Notes under the pieces: generated by a model
Seen by the model: the letters and a program-made list of their open reading frames with translations, nothing else
Database searches by the model: none
Told to the model about the DNA's origin: nothing
Assembly (NCBI GenBank): GCA_023548195.1
Contig: JAJHZJ010000220.1
Span: 1,433,279 to 1,497,278, forward strand
Direction of reading: 5' to 3'
Origin: Bettongia penicillata ogilbyi
Taxonomy: Eukaryota; Chordata; Mammalia; Diprotodontia; Potoroidae
Length of the DNA: 64,000 nucleotides
Position numbers and translations under genes: made by a program
Shown: one piece after another, positions 33,851-44,063 of the stretch
How positions within the stretch are numbered: the first letter of the stretch is position 1
Layout: each line of letters opens with the position of its first letter

Positions 33851-34964
33851 TATGGTGCCAATTTGAAAATCTATTCAATTTCAGGACTAATTTTATAGCC
33901 TTAGATAAAATAAAACTCATGAAATTTGAAAAAAAAAGACTGTATAAAGATTTTATATAAGGACAAGACAAGAATCCTTAAAAATAAAACGGTATGAAAT
34001 ATCCCTTGTCTATTTGAAGTAGTGAGCGTCTGTACATAAGCATAAGACCACAGATACAACAAAAAGTTGATATGATCAAAAATACAGTTTGCTATAGGAG
34101 AAAGAAAGATATCTGAGATAGGTTTCCTGTGATCAAAAGGGTTATCATTTAGCACTTAGATTTTAGATAGTTTCTATAGCACATAAACCCCCAAATCATA
34201 GGTTTTCGATTTAGCATATGAACTAAGACATTAGTTCCTATTGTAAAATTGATGTGACCAGATGTAGAGACAGTTCACTTCCTCAAATCAGCTTTAAAGA
34301 AAAAAGTGCTAATAATAATCATTTTGTAACTAGTGTTTCATAAATGTTATATAACCCTTCATATTCTAGTTTCCATGTCTATTCACCTGCTATAGGCAAA
34401 CAGTGGCATAACAAATGTTCAGAGGATTGTCTTCAGAATAATAGAAAGATCATTCCTGCTGCATTGCAGCATTCAGCTTTTAGTACTTTCTTTACACAAC
34501 TTCTCAGATTTCTCGTATGCTCTACCATACAGCAGCAATTTCTGAGTTTTTTTGCTGAATGGCACCTCTTTTCTAGTTATTCCCCTTGTTCATTGTTGGC
34601 TTGGTAAACACTGGAAATTAACTGGAAGTTAAATCTTCAGCAACTCAATGGGAATTATTCATTAGATAAATAATGTAGTTTTTAATATTTTTTTCTTCAG
34701 CTCATCTGGGAGAGAAACAGAGCATTTCCTTTCTTTCTTCTCAGATATCCTTCTACACATGTAAAATTTGACTTAAAAATCTCCCTTATTTATGAACCAA
34801 CCTGTGCAGTCAAAGTATGAATATTTTTATTCAGGACCAGATAGGAAGAAAACTTGAAAAATTTTTTTCCCCTCGTTTTGTTTAAGACTTAAAAGTGGCA
34901 TTTTCAAATACTATGCTTTAATCTAATTGAATATTTTACTAGGGAGAAAATATGTTATATTACA
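33851..34964. other. Intergenic, nothing recognised
   Basis: AT-rich. The 84-87 codon frames at 33901-34155 and 34344-34607 have no recognisable domain or codon pattern. Confidence 0.4.
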
Positions 34965-35130
34965 ATGTTAATTAAGTGCTGACCTAACTATATAACTTGA
35001 ATAACTCATTTAATATACCTGTGCCTATGTTTTCTTATTTATGAAATGGGCATTATAATATTTATACTACCTCAAATGATTCTTATGATGATCAAGTGAA
35101 ATATTACACAGAAAGCAACATAAAATAATG
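34965..35130 (+). mobile_element. MIR SINE
   Basis: Carries 'taagtgctgacctaactata', 'tttcttatttatgaaatggg', 'cattataatatttatactac' and 'ttatgatgatcaagtgaaat', the second half of the MIR consensus in order. Confidence 0.65.
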
Positions 35131-35639
35131 TCTCAACAGCAAAGCTCTACTTAAATTCAACGGTTAAATATTGTCAACATTCATATTTTTCTTTTAAAAT
35201 CTGAAAACTATTGGTTTACCTTGAATCTCACATTGATTGTTTATGATCCACAATTAAAAATCATGCATCATAAAATGGATGAAGTAATAACTTTTCCTTC
35301 TATGTACATGAAATAATGTATAGTATGGAAAAGACATAAAGTAAATCAATGCATTATGAAAATAAGTGGCATGTAACCAGCCTAAGTCACTTCTTTAGTA
35401 ATCTTTTTTCATTAAATGTTTCAGGAAGTTTGCAAGTTGCAACCACATTACCCTCAAAATTTGATTTAATTGTTTCTGTGCAGCTTAATTGTTCTCCTCA
35501 GGCTTCTTTCTTAACAAGATTTGGCTTATAATATTATTAGGAAAAGAAATCATTCAGAAGTAATTGTTGAGAAAAATGCAAAGAATAAGGATGTACACAT
35601 AACAAATTAATACAGGTGTAGAAGGCCAAAAGCAATTCC
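35131..35639. other. Intergenic, nothing recognised
   Basis: No supported feature. Confidence 0.4.
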
Positions 35640-36800
35640 CAGGTATTAATAAAATTATGAAAAATCTCCCATTTTACATCACTAATAATATAAGAAATGG
35701 AAATCAAAATAGCTCTGAAGTTTTACACAACAACTATCAGATTAAAAAAATGAAATGAAAGGCAGAGAAGATTTAAAAAAAGAAACCCAAAAGATAGAAA
35801 TTGTCAAAGTTAGAGGGGGGTCCAGAAAGACAGGAATATTAATAAAGTGTTGGTAGCATTTTAATTTGTCCAATCATTCTGGAAAATAATTTGGAATGAT
35901 TTCAATTAAGTAATTAAAATGACTTCAGCATACCCTTCAGTCCAGTTGCTGTCATTCATTCATTGTTTTTGAAGAGGACCAAGAAAATCACAGATGATAT
36001 ATTGACTGATTTGTCATTTTGATTTAAGTGAGGCAGACTTGTACAAAGTCTTCAGCTTCACTTTCTCTTCCAGAGTCATCAAATTCTAGTGGCAGGGCAA
36101 AAGTCAATGGTTCTGGACCCAGTGGATGACCCTTTCTCTTCAATGTCTAACCTCTAAGCATTCCACAGCACCTACTCCTGAAGGCTTCTTGACTGTAGAA
36201 TAAATGGTTCTAATTTTACCATTCTAGCAGGGGTAGCTTTCATATGCTTGGAGCTGACATGTCTTAAAACCTGTCAGGGAATTAGGGACAATTTACAAGA
36301 ACATCAGAGAATCTGGTTTATTCTATCTCCTGAGGTGGTTTAATGAGGTGTGGCTGCTATGTATGCCATAACTTCTTGGTGCCACAGGTGAGAGATGGGA
36401 GAAAGTGAACACCAAAGGTGGACTATTATTCTAAGACATTTTATTGTATTGCCTTACAATAAAATAGAGGTTTAAGAAATAAAGTCATGTAAAGAAAATA
36501 TTTATAGTGGCATTTTTTTTGCACAAATATATAGAAATAAACTATAAGTTCATTGATTAGGGAATTAAATTATAGCCCAAAAATTTCATGGAAAAATAAT
36601 ATTTGTTGAAAGAAATGACTAAAAGGAAGAACTAATCTGATGCAAAAGAAAACAAGCAGAACAATGTAAATAATACAGATGACCACAATGATACAGAGGG
36701 AAAGAACAAAAAAAAGTACACATTCAGTGTAATTACAGTGACCAAACTGATTTAAAAGAAGAAATAAAAACAGTATCTCCCTCTATTCCCTGAAGAGAAA
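35640..36800 (+). mobile_element. Old L1 3' region split by an RTE-tailed SINE
   Basis: The left part to about 35945 has 'gaaatggaaatcaaaatagc', 'ttgtccaatcattctggaaa' and 'aataatttggaatgatttca'. The right part from about 36480 has 'atatttatagtggcattttt', 'gttcattgattagggaatta' and 'ctaatctgatgcaaaagaaa'. These are consecutive L1 3' blocks in more diverged form than at 26000. Confidence 0.55.
35946..36430 (-). mobile_element. RTE-tailed SINE with extended body
   Basis: 'ttgctgtcattcattcattg', 'tttttgaagaggaccaagaa', 'ttgatttaagtgaggcagac' and 'attctagtggcagggcaaaa' give the reverse complement of the SINE (to about 36130). The rest to about 36430 may be the extended part of the composite family, but I could not align it to 30869-31575 by eye. 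Confidence 0.6.
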
Positions 36801-37239
36801 AGAGACTAATGTGTGTTGATGTGTTCTTTACTTCTGAAAAACTGTTTTCCACCATTCATTTTCATGTAAATGTATAAGCATTGGTTCACTGGATAAGAGC
36901 ACAGAGAAGGGTATATTTGGAAATGTAGATGATATAAAAACACAGATATCAATACATATTTTAAAGAATTTGCAAAGACAAATATCATTATACAATGACA
37001 AGGTGGAAAATTTGACTTTCAATCCTTTCCACAATGAGTCACTAGTTACACATATCTGCCAAGTTGATATTCGTGAAACACAAACTTAACATTTTCATGT
37101 GCCTATTTAAAAGAAAAAAAAGCTCTAGTGCTTCTCTATTGACTCTAAAATGAAATATAGGCCCTTTCTTTTGGGATAAATTGTCTGAGTCCAGACAGTT
37201 GAAGTTAGATGGACCAAATGGGGGGAAGGCTTTCAATTT

Positions 37240-37252
37240 AAAAAGTACTGGG
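37240..37252 (+). repeat. Left target-site duplication of ORF1-only copy 2
   Basis: aaaaagtactggg here and aaaaggtactggg at 40201-40213 flank the element, differing by a single G. Confidence 0.9.
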
Positions 37253-38049
37253 CAGGTAGAGCCAAGATGGCAGAATAAAAAGACACATATATGCAGGGTT
37301 CCCCTACACAGCCCATAAAATACCTGTAGAGAGGGACCCTCAACAAATTTTGGAGCAGCAGAAGTGGAGAACTACAGAATGGAAGAGATTTTGAACCCAG
37401 AGTGACCTGATAGGCCCACGGGAAATGCCACTTGCACCAGAAGTGGAGCAGAATGCAGAGCCCAACCAAGCCTTGGCTGTGTGGCGCAGCTTGAGAACAG
37501 CCCTTGGGGTGGAATCTCTATTCTCTGAATCCCCAGTCACAGCAGCAGCAGATCCACAGATCCCTCAACCTACAGGTGCCAAAGATCAGTGATGGGTTTT
37601 TTTCAGCTGTCCAGAAGGGCTTTCCCATAGCTCTATCTTCAGGCAGTGGCCCTCAGAGGTCACATTGGGCAGGCTGCAGCAGTTCTCAGGGCAGCCCCCA
37701 CATCATCCCCCATACACTGTTGGGTCATAAAACCCCTGGAGGCACTGAAGACCTGAGTCATACCTCAGCCCTTTGTAAAGGCCCTGAGGGAGCTAGTCTT
37801 TGCCTCACACTGAATGGCCACCTTGCACATCCAGCTTATCTGAAAATCAGCCCCCAGTGCTGACTTGGAGGAACTGGAGGCCAGGTGGCTGTAGAGAGGT
37901 AACTGCTAAGAATCCGGACAGAAAAATCTGTTTCCAGATCAGCCTACACATTAGATTGTGCCACCTTGGAGGAACCTAGATCTTACAGATTCCCAGAGTA
38001 TACCCTACTCTTGACAAAGGACCCAAAAGTCAAGTAATTGGTTGGGAAA

Positions 38050-39180
38050 ATGCCCAAGAAAGGGAAAAAAATAAGATTATATAAGGTTATTTTCTTCGTG
38101 AACAGATACCTTCTCTAATCCTTTCAGATGAGGAAGAAAAATGCTTACCATCAGGGAAAGATATAGAAGTCAAGGCTTCTGTCTCAAACATCCAAAATAA
38201 ATATTCAATGGTCTCAGGACATTGAAGAACTCTAAAGGGATTTTGAAAGGGATTTCCTCTAAAAGGATTTTGAAAACCAAGTAAGAGAGGTGGAGGAAAA
38301 ACTGGGAAGAGAAATGAGAGAGATGCAAGAAAAGCATGAAAAGCAGGTCAACACCTTGCTAAAGGAGACCCAAAAAAGTGCTGAAGAAAATAACACCTTT
38401 AAAAATAGGCTAACTCAATTGGCAAAAGAGGTTGAAAAAGTGAATGAGGAGAAGAATGCTTTAAAAAACAGAGTTAGCCAAATGGAAAAGGAGATTCAAA
38501 AACTCACTGAAGAAAATAATTCTTTAAAAATTAAAATGGAACAGATGGAGGCTAATGAATTTATGAGAAACCAAGAAATCACAAAATAAAATCAAAAGAA
38601 TGAAAAAATGGAAGATGATGTACAATATCTCATTGGAAAAACAACTGACCTGGAAAATAGATCCAGAAGAGACAGTTTAAAAATTATGAGATTACCTGAA
38701 AGCCATGATCAAAAAAAGAGTCTAGACATCACCTTTCACGAAATTATCAAGGAAAACTGCCCCGATATTCTAGAATCAGGGGGCAAAACAAATATTGAAA
38801 GAATCCACTGATCACCTCCGGAAAAAGATCCAAAAAGAGAAACTCTTAGAAACATTGTGGCTGAATTCCAGAATTCCCAGGTCAAGGAGAAAATATTGCA
38901 AGCAGTTAGAAAGAAACAATTCAAGGATTGTGGAAATACAATCAGGATAACACAAGTTCTAGCAGCCTCTACTTTAAGGGATCAAAGGGCGTGGAATAGG
39001 AAATTCCAGAAGTCAAAGGAACTAGAACTAAAACCAAGAATCACCTACCCAGCAAGACTGAGTATAATACTTCAGGGGAAAAATGGTCTTTCAAGGAAAT
39101 GGAGGACTTTCAATCATTCTTGAAAAGACTAGAGCTGAAAAGAACATCTGACTTTAAAACACAAGAATCAAGAAAAGCAT
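38050..39180 (+). pseudogene. L1-type ORF1 protein, inactivated (copy 2)
   Basis: ATG at 38050 (MPKKGK...) matches the canonical start, but the A-run has seven As, which shifts the frame. The coiled-coil part (MEEKLGREMREMQEKHEKQV, 38290 on), the NRSRRDSLKIMRLPE block near 38660 and ITYPARLSIILQGKNG near 39036 are in the order seen in copy 1. Stops occur within a 27-nt tandem duplication at 38230-38283, at 38587 (TAA) and at 38809 (TGA). In copies 1 and 3 a TGA stop stands at the codon where this copy reads CAA (near 38982), consistent with an ancestral CGA decaying in two directions. Confidence 0.88.
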
Positions 39181-40158
39181 GAAAAGGTAAACAGGAAAGA
39201 CAAATCATAAGGGACTTATTGAAGTTGAACTATTTACATTCCTACATGGAAAGACAATATTTGTAATTCTCGAAAACTTTTTTCAGTTTCTGAGTAGTTA
39301 GTGGGGTTGTATACACACACACAAACACACACACACACACAGAGGACACGGTGAATAGAATTGGATAGGATAATATCTTTAAAAAATTTAATTAAGTGAT
39401 GGGAGAGAAACATATTGGGAGGAGAAAGGGAGAAATGGAATGGGGCAAATTATCTCTCATAAAAGAGGCAAGTAAATGACTTTTCAGAGGAGGGATAAAT
39501 TAGGGAGGTGAGCGAAAAACGTGAAGCTTACTCTCATCACATTCAACTAAAGGGAGGAATAAAATGCACACTCATTTTAGTATGAAAACCTATCTTACAA
39601 TACAGGAAAGTGGGGGAAAAGGGGATAATCAGGGTGGGGGGGATGATGGAAGGGAAGGCAATGGGAGGAGGGAGCAATTAGAAGTCAACACTGTTGGGGA
39701 GAGACAGGATCAAAAGAGAGACTAGAATAAATGGCGGGCAGGATAGGATGGAGGGAAATATAGTTATTCTTACACAACATGACTATTATGGAAGTCATTT
39801 GCAAAACTACAGAGATATGGTCTATATTGAATTGCTTTCCTTCCCAAAGGGAATGGTTGGGGAGCGAGGGATGAAAAGAAGTTGGAACTCAAAGTTTTAG
39901 GAACCACTGTTGAATGTTATTCTTGCAACTAGGAAATAAGAAATACAGGAAATGGGATATAGAAAGTCATCTGGCCCTACAGGACCAAAGAGAAGATGGG
40001 GATAAGGGAAAGAAGGGATGTTAGAAGGGAGGGCAGATTGGTAAGAGGGGTAATTAGAATGCTTGGTGTATTGGGGTTGGGGGAGGGGAGAAATGGAGTG
40101 AAAATTCGGAATCCAAAAATTTTTTGGAAATGAATGTTTTAAACTTAAATACATAAAT

Positions 40159-40160
<2 letters not shown>

Positions 40161-40200
<40 letters not shown>
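40161..40200 (+). repeat. (AAT)n tail of ORF1-only copy 2
   Basis: Thirteen uninterrupted ATA/AAT units exactly at the 3' end of the element before the target duplication. It probably arose by expansion in the original A-rich tail. Confidence 0.95.
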
Positions 40201-40204
<4 letters not shown>

Positions 40205-40213
40205 GGTACTGGG
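40201..40213 (+). repeat. Right target-site duplication of ORF1-only copy 2
   Basis: aaaaggtactggg, matching 37240-37252 apart from one base. Confidence 0.9.
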
Positions 40214-42624
40214 AATTAAGGTGCACAAAGCCAGGCAGAGATAGATTTCTGGAGCTTCTCCTAGGGTATTATAGAAGCTTCTGAGGTGAGATGAACAAAT
40301 TAGCAGGGAATTAAGTGAGATGAAGAAATCAGTAGGGAATTAATTTACATACCTGAGAAAGCTTAGTTTTCCATATGCGAACGGATAAGGCATATGCTAT
40401 TTTATGATTTCTATGTATTAAAAGATAACTGTCAATTTTACATAAAGTAAATTGCCCTTATTTTTATTACCTTACCTTGTATTCTCTTCACTCTCAATAT
40501 CTAGTAAAGTATCTGTGAAAGTGGGCACCCTAAATTCTGTTACAGACTCTATGAAGGGAAGAAATAAAAACCAGAAAACATTAGCTAAAGGTTCACTATG
40601 TGTAAGGCAATCCATCAATTCTGGAGTTATTAACAAAACATAAATAATAATCCCTCCCCATCTGAATATTTTTATTGTGGGAATGCAAAATGCTCACAGA
40701 AAACTAAATGTAAGATAATTTGAGAAATAAGAGAATATCAGCAAGGAAGATCAAGAAGGACTTCAGGTAGAAGTTAGCTCATGAGTTTAGTCTTGAAGAA
40801 AACTAAAGATTCGTCATATGATGAGTTTGAGGAGAATAGATGTCATACTTGAAAGATACAACCTATGCAAAAGCAGTGTTATGAAAGTCAACATATAGAA
40901 AACATATAGGAGGAAGAAGTGCAAATCAATGTCAGCGGGTTTCAAGAATTAAATAAGGAAGTAAACTGAAATAACATTCATTAAAACTGGCAACCAAAGT
41001 GATTAGTAATCTTGAGGAAAGCATTTTTATGCAGACAGTAACCTCAATTAGGTTTTGAGAAAAGAATGGAAAGTAGAATGGTGGAAATAGTGAATAGAAA
41101 TGTCTTTATTTAAGACTATATCTTTGAATCTAGAGATAAAGCATAAAAAAAAGAAATGATCTAGGATATGGGAGTAAAATGAAGGGTTTTTGAATGCTGG
41201 TTTTTGTTTTGTAATAATGGAGTAGTGGGAAGGACAAACAAAATGACAAGCTCTCTGATGAGGAGAAAGAACTGGATAGAGTAAAAGGGAGGAAAAGAAA
41301 AAGAAGGCACAGTGAATGGAGGAGAAACTGTTTGGAAAAATTGCTGCGATGCTAAAGTGGGAGTGTAATAAAGACTTGTTAAAAGAGAAATAAGAGGACT
41401 GTGTCATATAAGTAAGGTTCCAGTTCTCAGTATATACCATAGAGTTCTAGCTGATGGATCAGGGACTCTGTCCACAGTTCCACCTAGCTGCCTTTAAGAT
41501 GATGTAGTTAGATGACAATTTAAATATTTTGGATTATAGAGATAGAACAGTTACACACGAACAGAAGAATAACCATCTATATTGGAGTCTGCAAAAATAA
41601 AAATGAATAACATTTCAATTAATTTTTTAAAAGATAGTTAATGAGACTTGAAGTGGGTTGTAAAGGTGTTTGAGAGAATATCAACATGAAAATTAAAATC
41701 CTCAATTAGAAGAATAGTATTGAAATAGAGATCAGGAATATAACCCAAGAATTATACTTGTTGAGGAAGGATAAACTGGGAAATAAGACACAACAGTAGA
41801 GATTTGGGTGACATAATTGGGGTGACATAAATGAAAGAAAATTCAAGACAAATGCATTTCTCACTGAAACAAAACTGATAATTGGCAATTTTTGAAACCC
41901 TGGGTTTTTTCAATTTATTATTACTTTATTTTTAACATCCAAAAATCAAATATTTTTGCTTTCAAACCAAAAGTGAGTGCAAATAATAACATTTTTTCTT
42001 CCCATATAATTTTACAGACACTCTCACCTACTCCAGAAAATCTACTAACAGAATCCCTAGTCTAAAGGGATGTTTTGAGCTAGTGAGAATTCATCCATTT
42101 TAATTTTGCTCTTTTATATTTCACATAGATTTTTGGAATACTGAAGAAAACCCTATACTGATAACAATTTTGGAAAAGCAAAGAAAATAAATACAGGTAA
42201 TTGCATAAAACAATCAGATATCAGTGGTTTTAATTCAAAGTAATGTTTATGCTTTTTCAGCATTTTTGCTGCCAGTAGAGTAGATTATGAGTCAGAGTTC
42301 AACTCATGGTTTTGCAATACACTGTATCCTTTTCTAAGCAAAAAAAAAGAAAAAAAACAACTGGTGAACATATTGCAAATTTTGGTATCACTTGAAGAAA
42401 ATGTAGTATAGATTTCATATTGCTATATATTTCCTGTATAATTACAAAGCTCAAAAATAAATCCTAGCTGTAAAAGGTACTTAACAGTAGTTTTTTCTCC
42501 ATTTACCTTTTCTCGTTCACCCTCAACATAGTTTACCTAAAAGTTTTCTCTAGATATTTTGGTTCTTTTCACTTCTTTTTTTAATGAAGAATCCCGATGC
42601 AAATTAGAAGTTGTATCAGTTAAA
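40214..42624. other. Intergenic, mostly unassigned
   Basis: No genes. Bases 40730-41000 and 41630-41750 resemble the same kind of ancient unnamed repeat as 27480-27850 ('ttgaggagaatagatgtcat', 'aggaagtgcaaat'). The 130-codon minus-strand frame at 41048-41440 has no recognisable domain; its translation is rich in Ser, Phe and His, as expected of antisense AT-rich DNA. Confidence 0.35.
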
Positions 42625-42690
42625 TATAAACTTCTTTAAGGCAGGGACTGTTTGGTTAAGCACTCAACAAATTCTTCTTGAATTGAAGGA
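42625..42690 (+). mobile_element. L2 LINE 3' end fragment
   Basis: 'cttctttaaggcagggactg' and 'gcactcaacaaattcttctt' correspond to the last part of L2. Confidence 0.45.
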
Positions 42691-43489
42691 GATTCACAAT
42701 GCAAACTGATGAAATCTTAAAAATCCTCCTCCCAAAACACATACTTGACACCCAACATCCATTCTAGCATTTCCCAGCAAGATGCTATGAAAAGTCATTT
42801 ACTCTGGAATAGTGGACTCTTCCAAAACTACATTGTGTGCTGCCTAATACTTGTGAACATAATAGTACAAAAAGGAAAAGATACTTTGGGAATCTACAGA
42901 AAAACAAAGCCTCAAGTAAAGGAAGAGATAACACAAAATATATTTTTTTGGATGTGTTCTGATAGTCAACATGTCCTGCTATACATGGAAGCACCGAGTT
43001 CCTAGAAGTAGACATGTTTCTATGCTGCCAAGTCATCTATAAAATTACCATGTGAAGAGCTTATGGTAAGTAAAATAGCACTGAGGTAGATTAATAAAGG
43101 AAGTCATTTCTCTTTTGGCAAGCATCTGGCAATGTTGATGCCAAGCACAGATGGAAAAGATGTTCCTGTCTATTGGTAGTATTTTGAGAGTCCAAATGTA
43201 ATCAGGGATCAATAAAATGGGGTACTAAATGTCCTATCTCCAAACAGGGAAAGTGAAAACAAACAATTGTTTCCTGTTGTTTTCTCTATGAAAGGAAAGA
43301 GAATAGAATGATCTTTGCATAATAATGAGGAGAGGTACCCACCATTACACAGTTATTAATATTTGTGTCATTCAAATAGTTTGCTATCTGGGCATTTTAA
43401 TTTAGTACAGAGAGCTACTATTTAGGAACAAACATTTTAATCTTTTCTCTTTTTAATCTGCTGTAGCATCATATGGATAATATAATTTT
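42691..43489. other. Intergenic, nothing recognised
   Basis: Frames at 42745-43005 (+) and 42785-43036 (-) overlap on opposite strands without resemblance to known proteins. Confidence 0.4.
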
Positions 43490-43615
43490 ATCCCTAGAAA
43501 GGAACTTAGAGATATTAAACAACTCTTCTCCCTTTTAAGATGAGAACCCAGGTAGAGAGTTTATATGAAATGCTCAAAGTCACATGATGAAGTAATAATG
43601 CCAGGCTTATAACAG
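43490..43615 (-). mobile_element. MIR-like SINE
   Basis: Carries 'agatgagaacccaggtagag' and 'tgctcaaagtcacatgatga', the reverse-complement MIR core ('caaggtcacacagct' order). Confidence 0.45.
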
Positions 43616-43892
43616 TCTTTCTTATTCTCAGTCCAATGACATATTCACAAAATCAGAGAAATATTAAAAAAATGAAAAAACTCAATATGCAAAGGAAATA
43701 CACTAATAAGATACTCTTCAGAAACAAAAGAAGCGTTGACTAAAGATTCAATATCTAATTCAATTGGGAAACTGAAAGGAAGATTATAAACCACTGAGAG
43801 AAATCCATATGTATAATATTCATGGCATAAATATGTATATATGTGCATTTTTACATATATATAAAAAGATACCTAGATATGTGCATGATGAA

Positions 43893-44010
43893 TCTGCCAA
43901 TAGAATGTAATTTTCTTGAAAGTAAGGACTGTTTTTCATTTATCTTCATGTGCTCAGTGCTTAATATATTGCTTGGCATGTAGTGGTATTTAATGAATTA
44001 TTTCATTCTT
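43893..44010 (+). mobile_element. L2 LINE 3' end
   Basis: Carries 'gaatgtaattttcttgaaag', 'taaggactgtttttcattta', 'attgcttggcatgtagtggt' and 'atttaatgaattatttcatt', the last 110 bases of L2. Confidence 0.65.
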
Positions 44011-44050
44011 ATTCTTATTGTATTAAAATAGATTCATCTTTACCATAAAT

Positions 44051-44063
44051 TTAAACGCAGATT
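44051..44063 (+). repeat. Left target-site duplication of ORF1-only copy 3
   Basis: ttaaacgcagatt here and ttaaatgcagatt at 46882-46894 differ by one C/T change at a CpG. Confidence 0.92.

Larger units (their letters stand above)
37253..40200 (+). mobile_element. ORF1-only L1-derived retroelement (HAL1-like), copy 2
   Basis: About 2.95 kb between target duplications at 37240-37252 and 40201-40213. It begins 'caggtagagccaagatggca', has a GC-richer 5' UTR to about 38049, an ORF1 region, and a 3' UTR with CA tract (39311), G-rich purine tract (39611-39672) and a tail that has become (AAT)n. No ORF2 sequence occurs anywhere between the duplications. Because the duplications bound the whole element, the absence of ORF2 existed at insertion. 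Confidence 0.93.

Noticed and set aside
41048..41440. A 130-codon minus-strand frame, the longest outside the repeats
   Set aside because: No known domain and no start context or splice signals that could be supported; composition is that of chance frames in AT-rich DNA.
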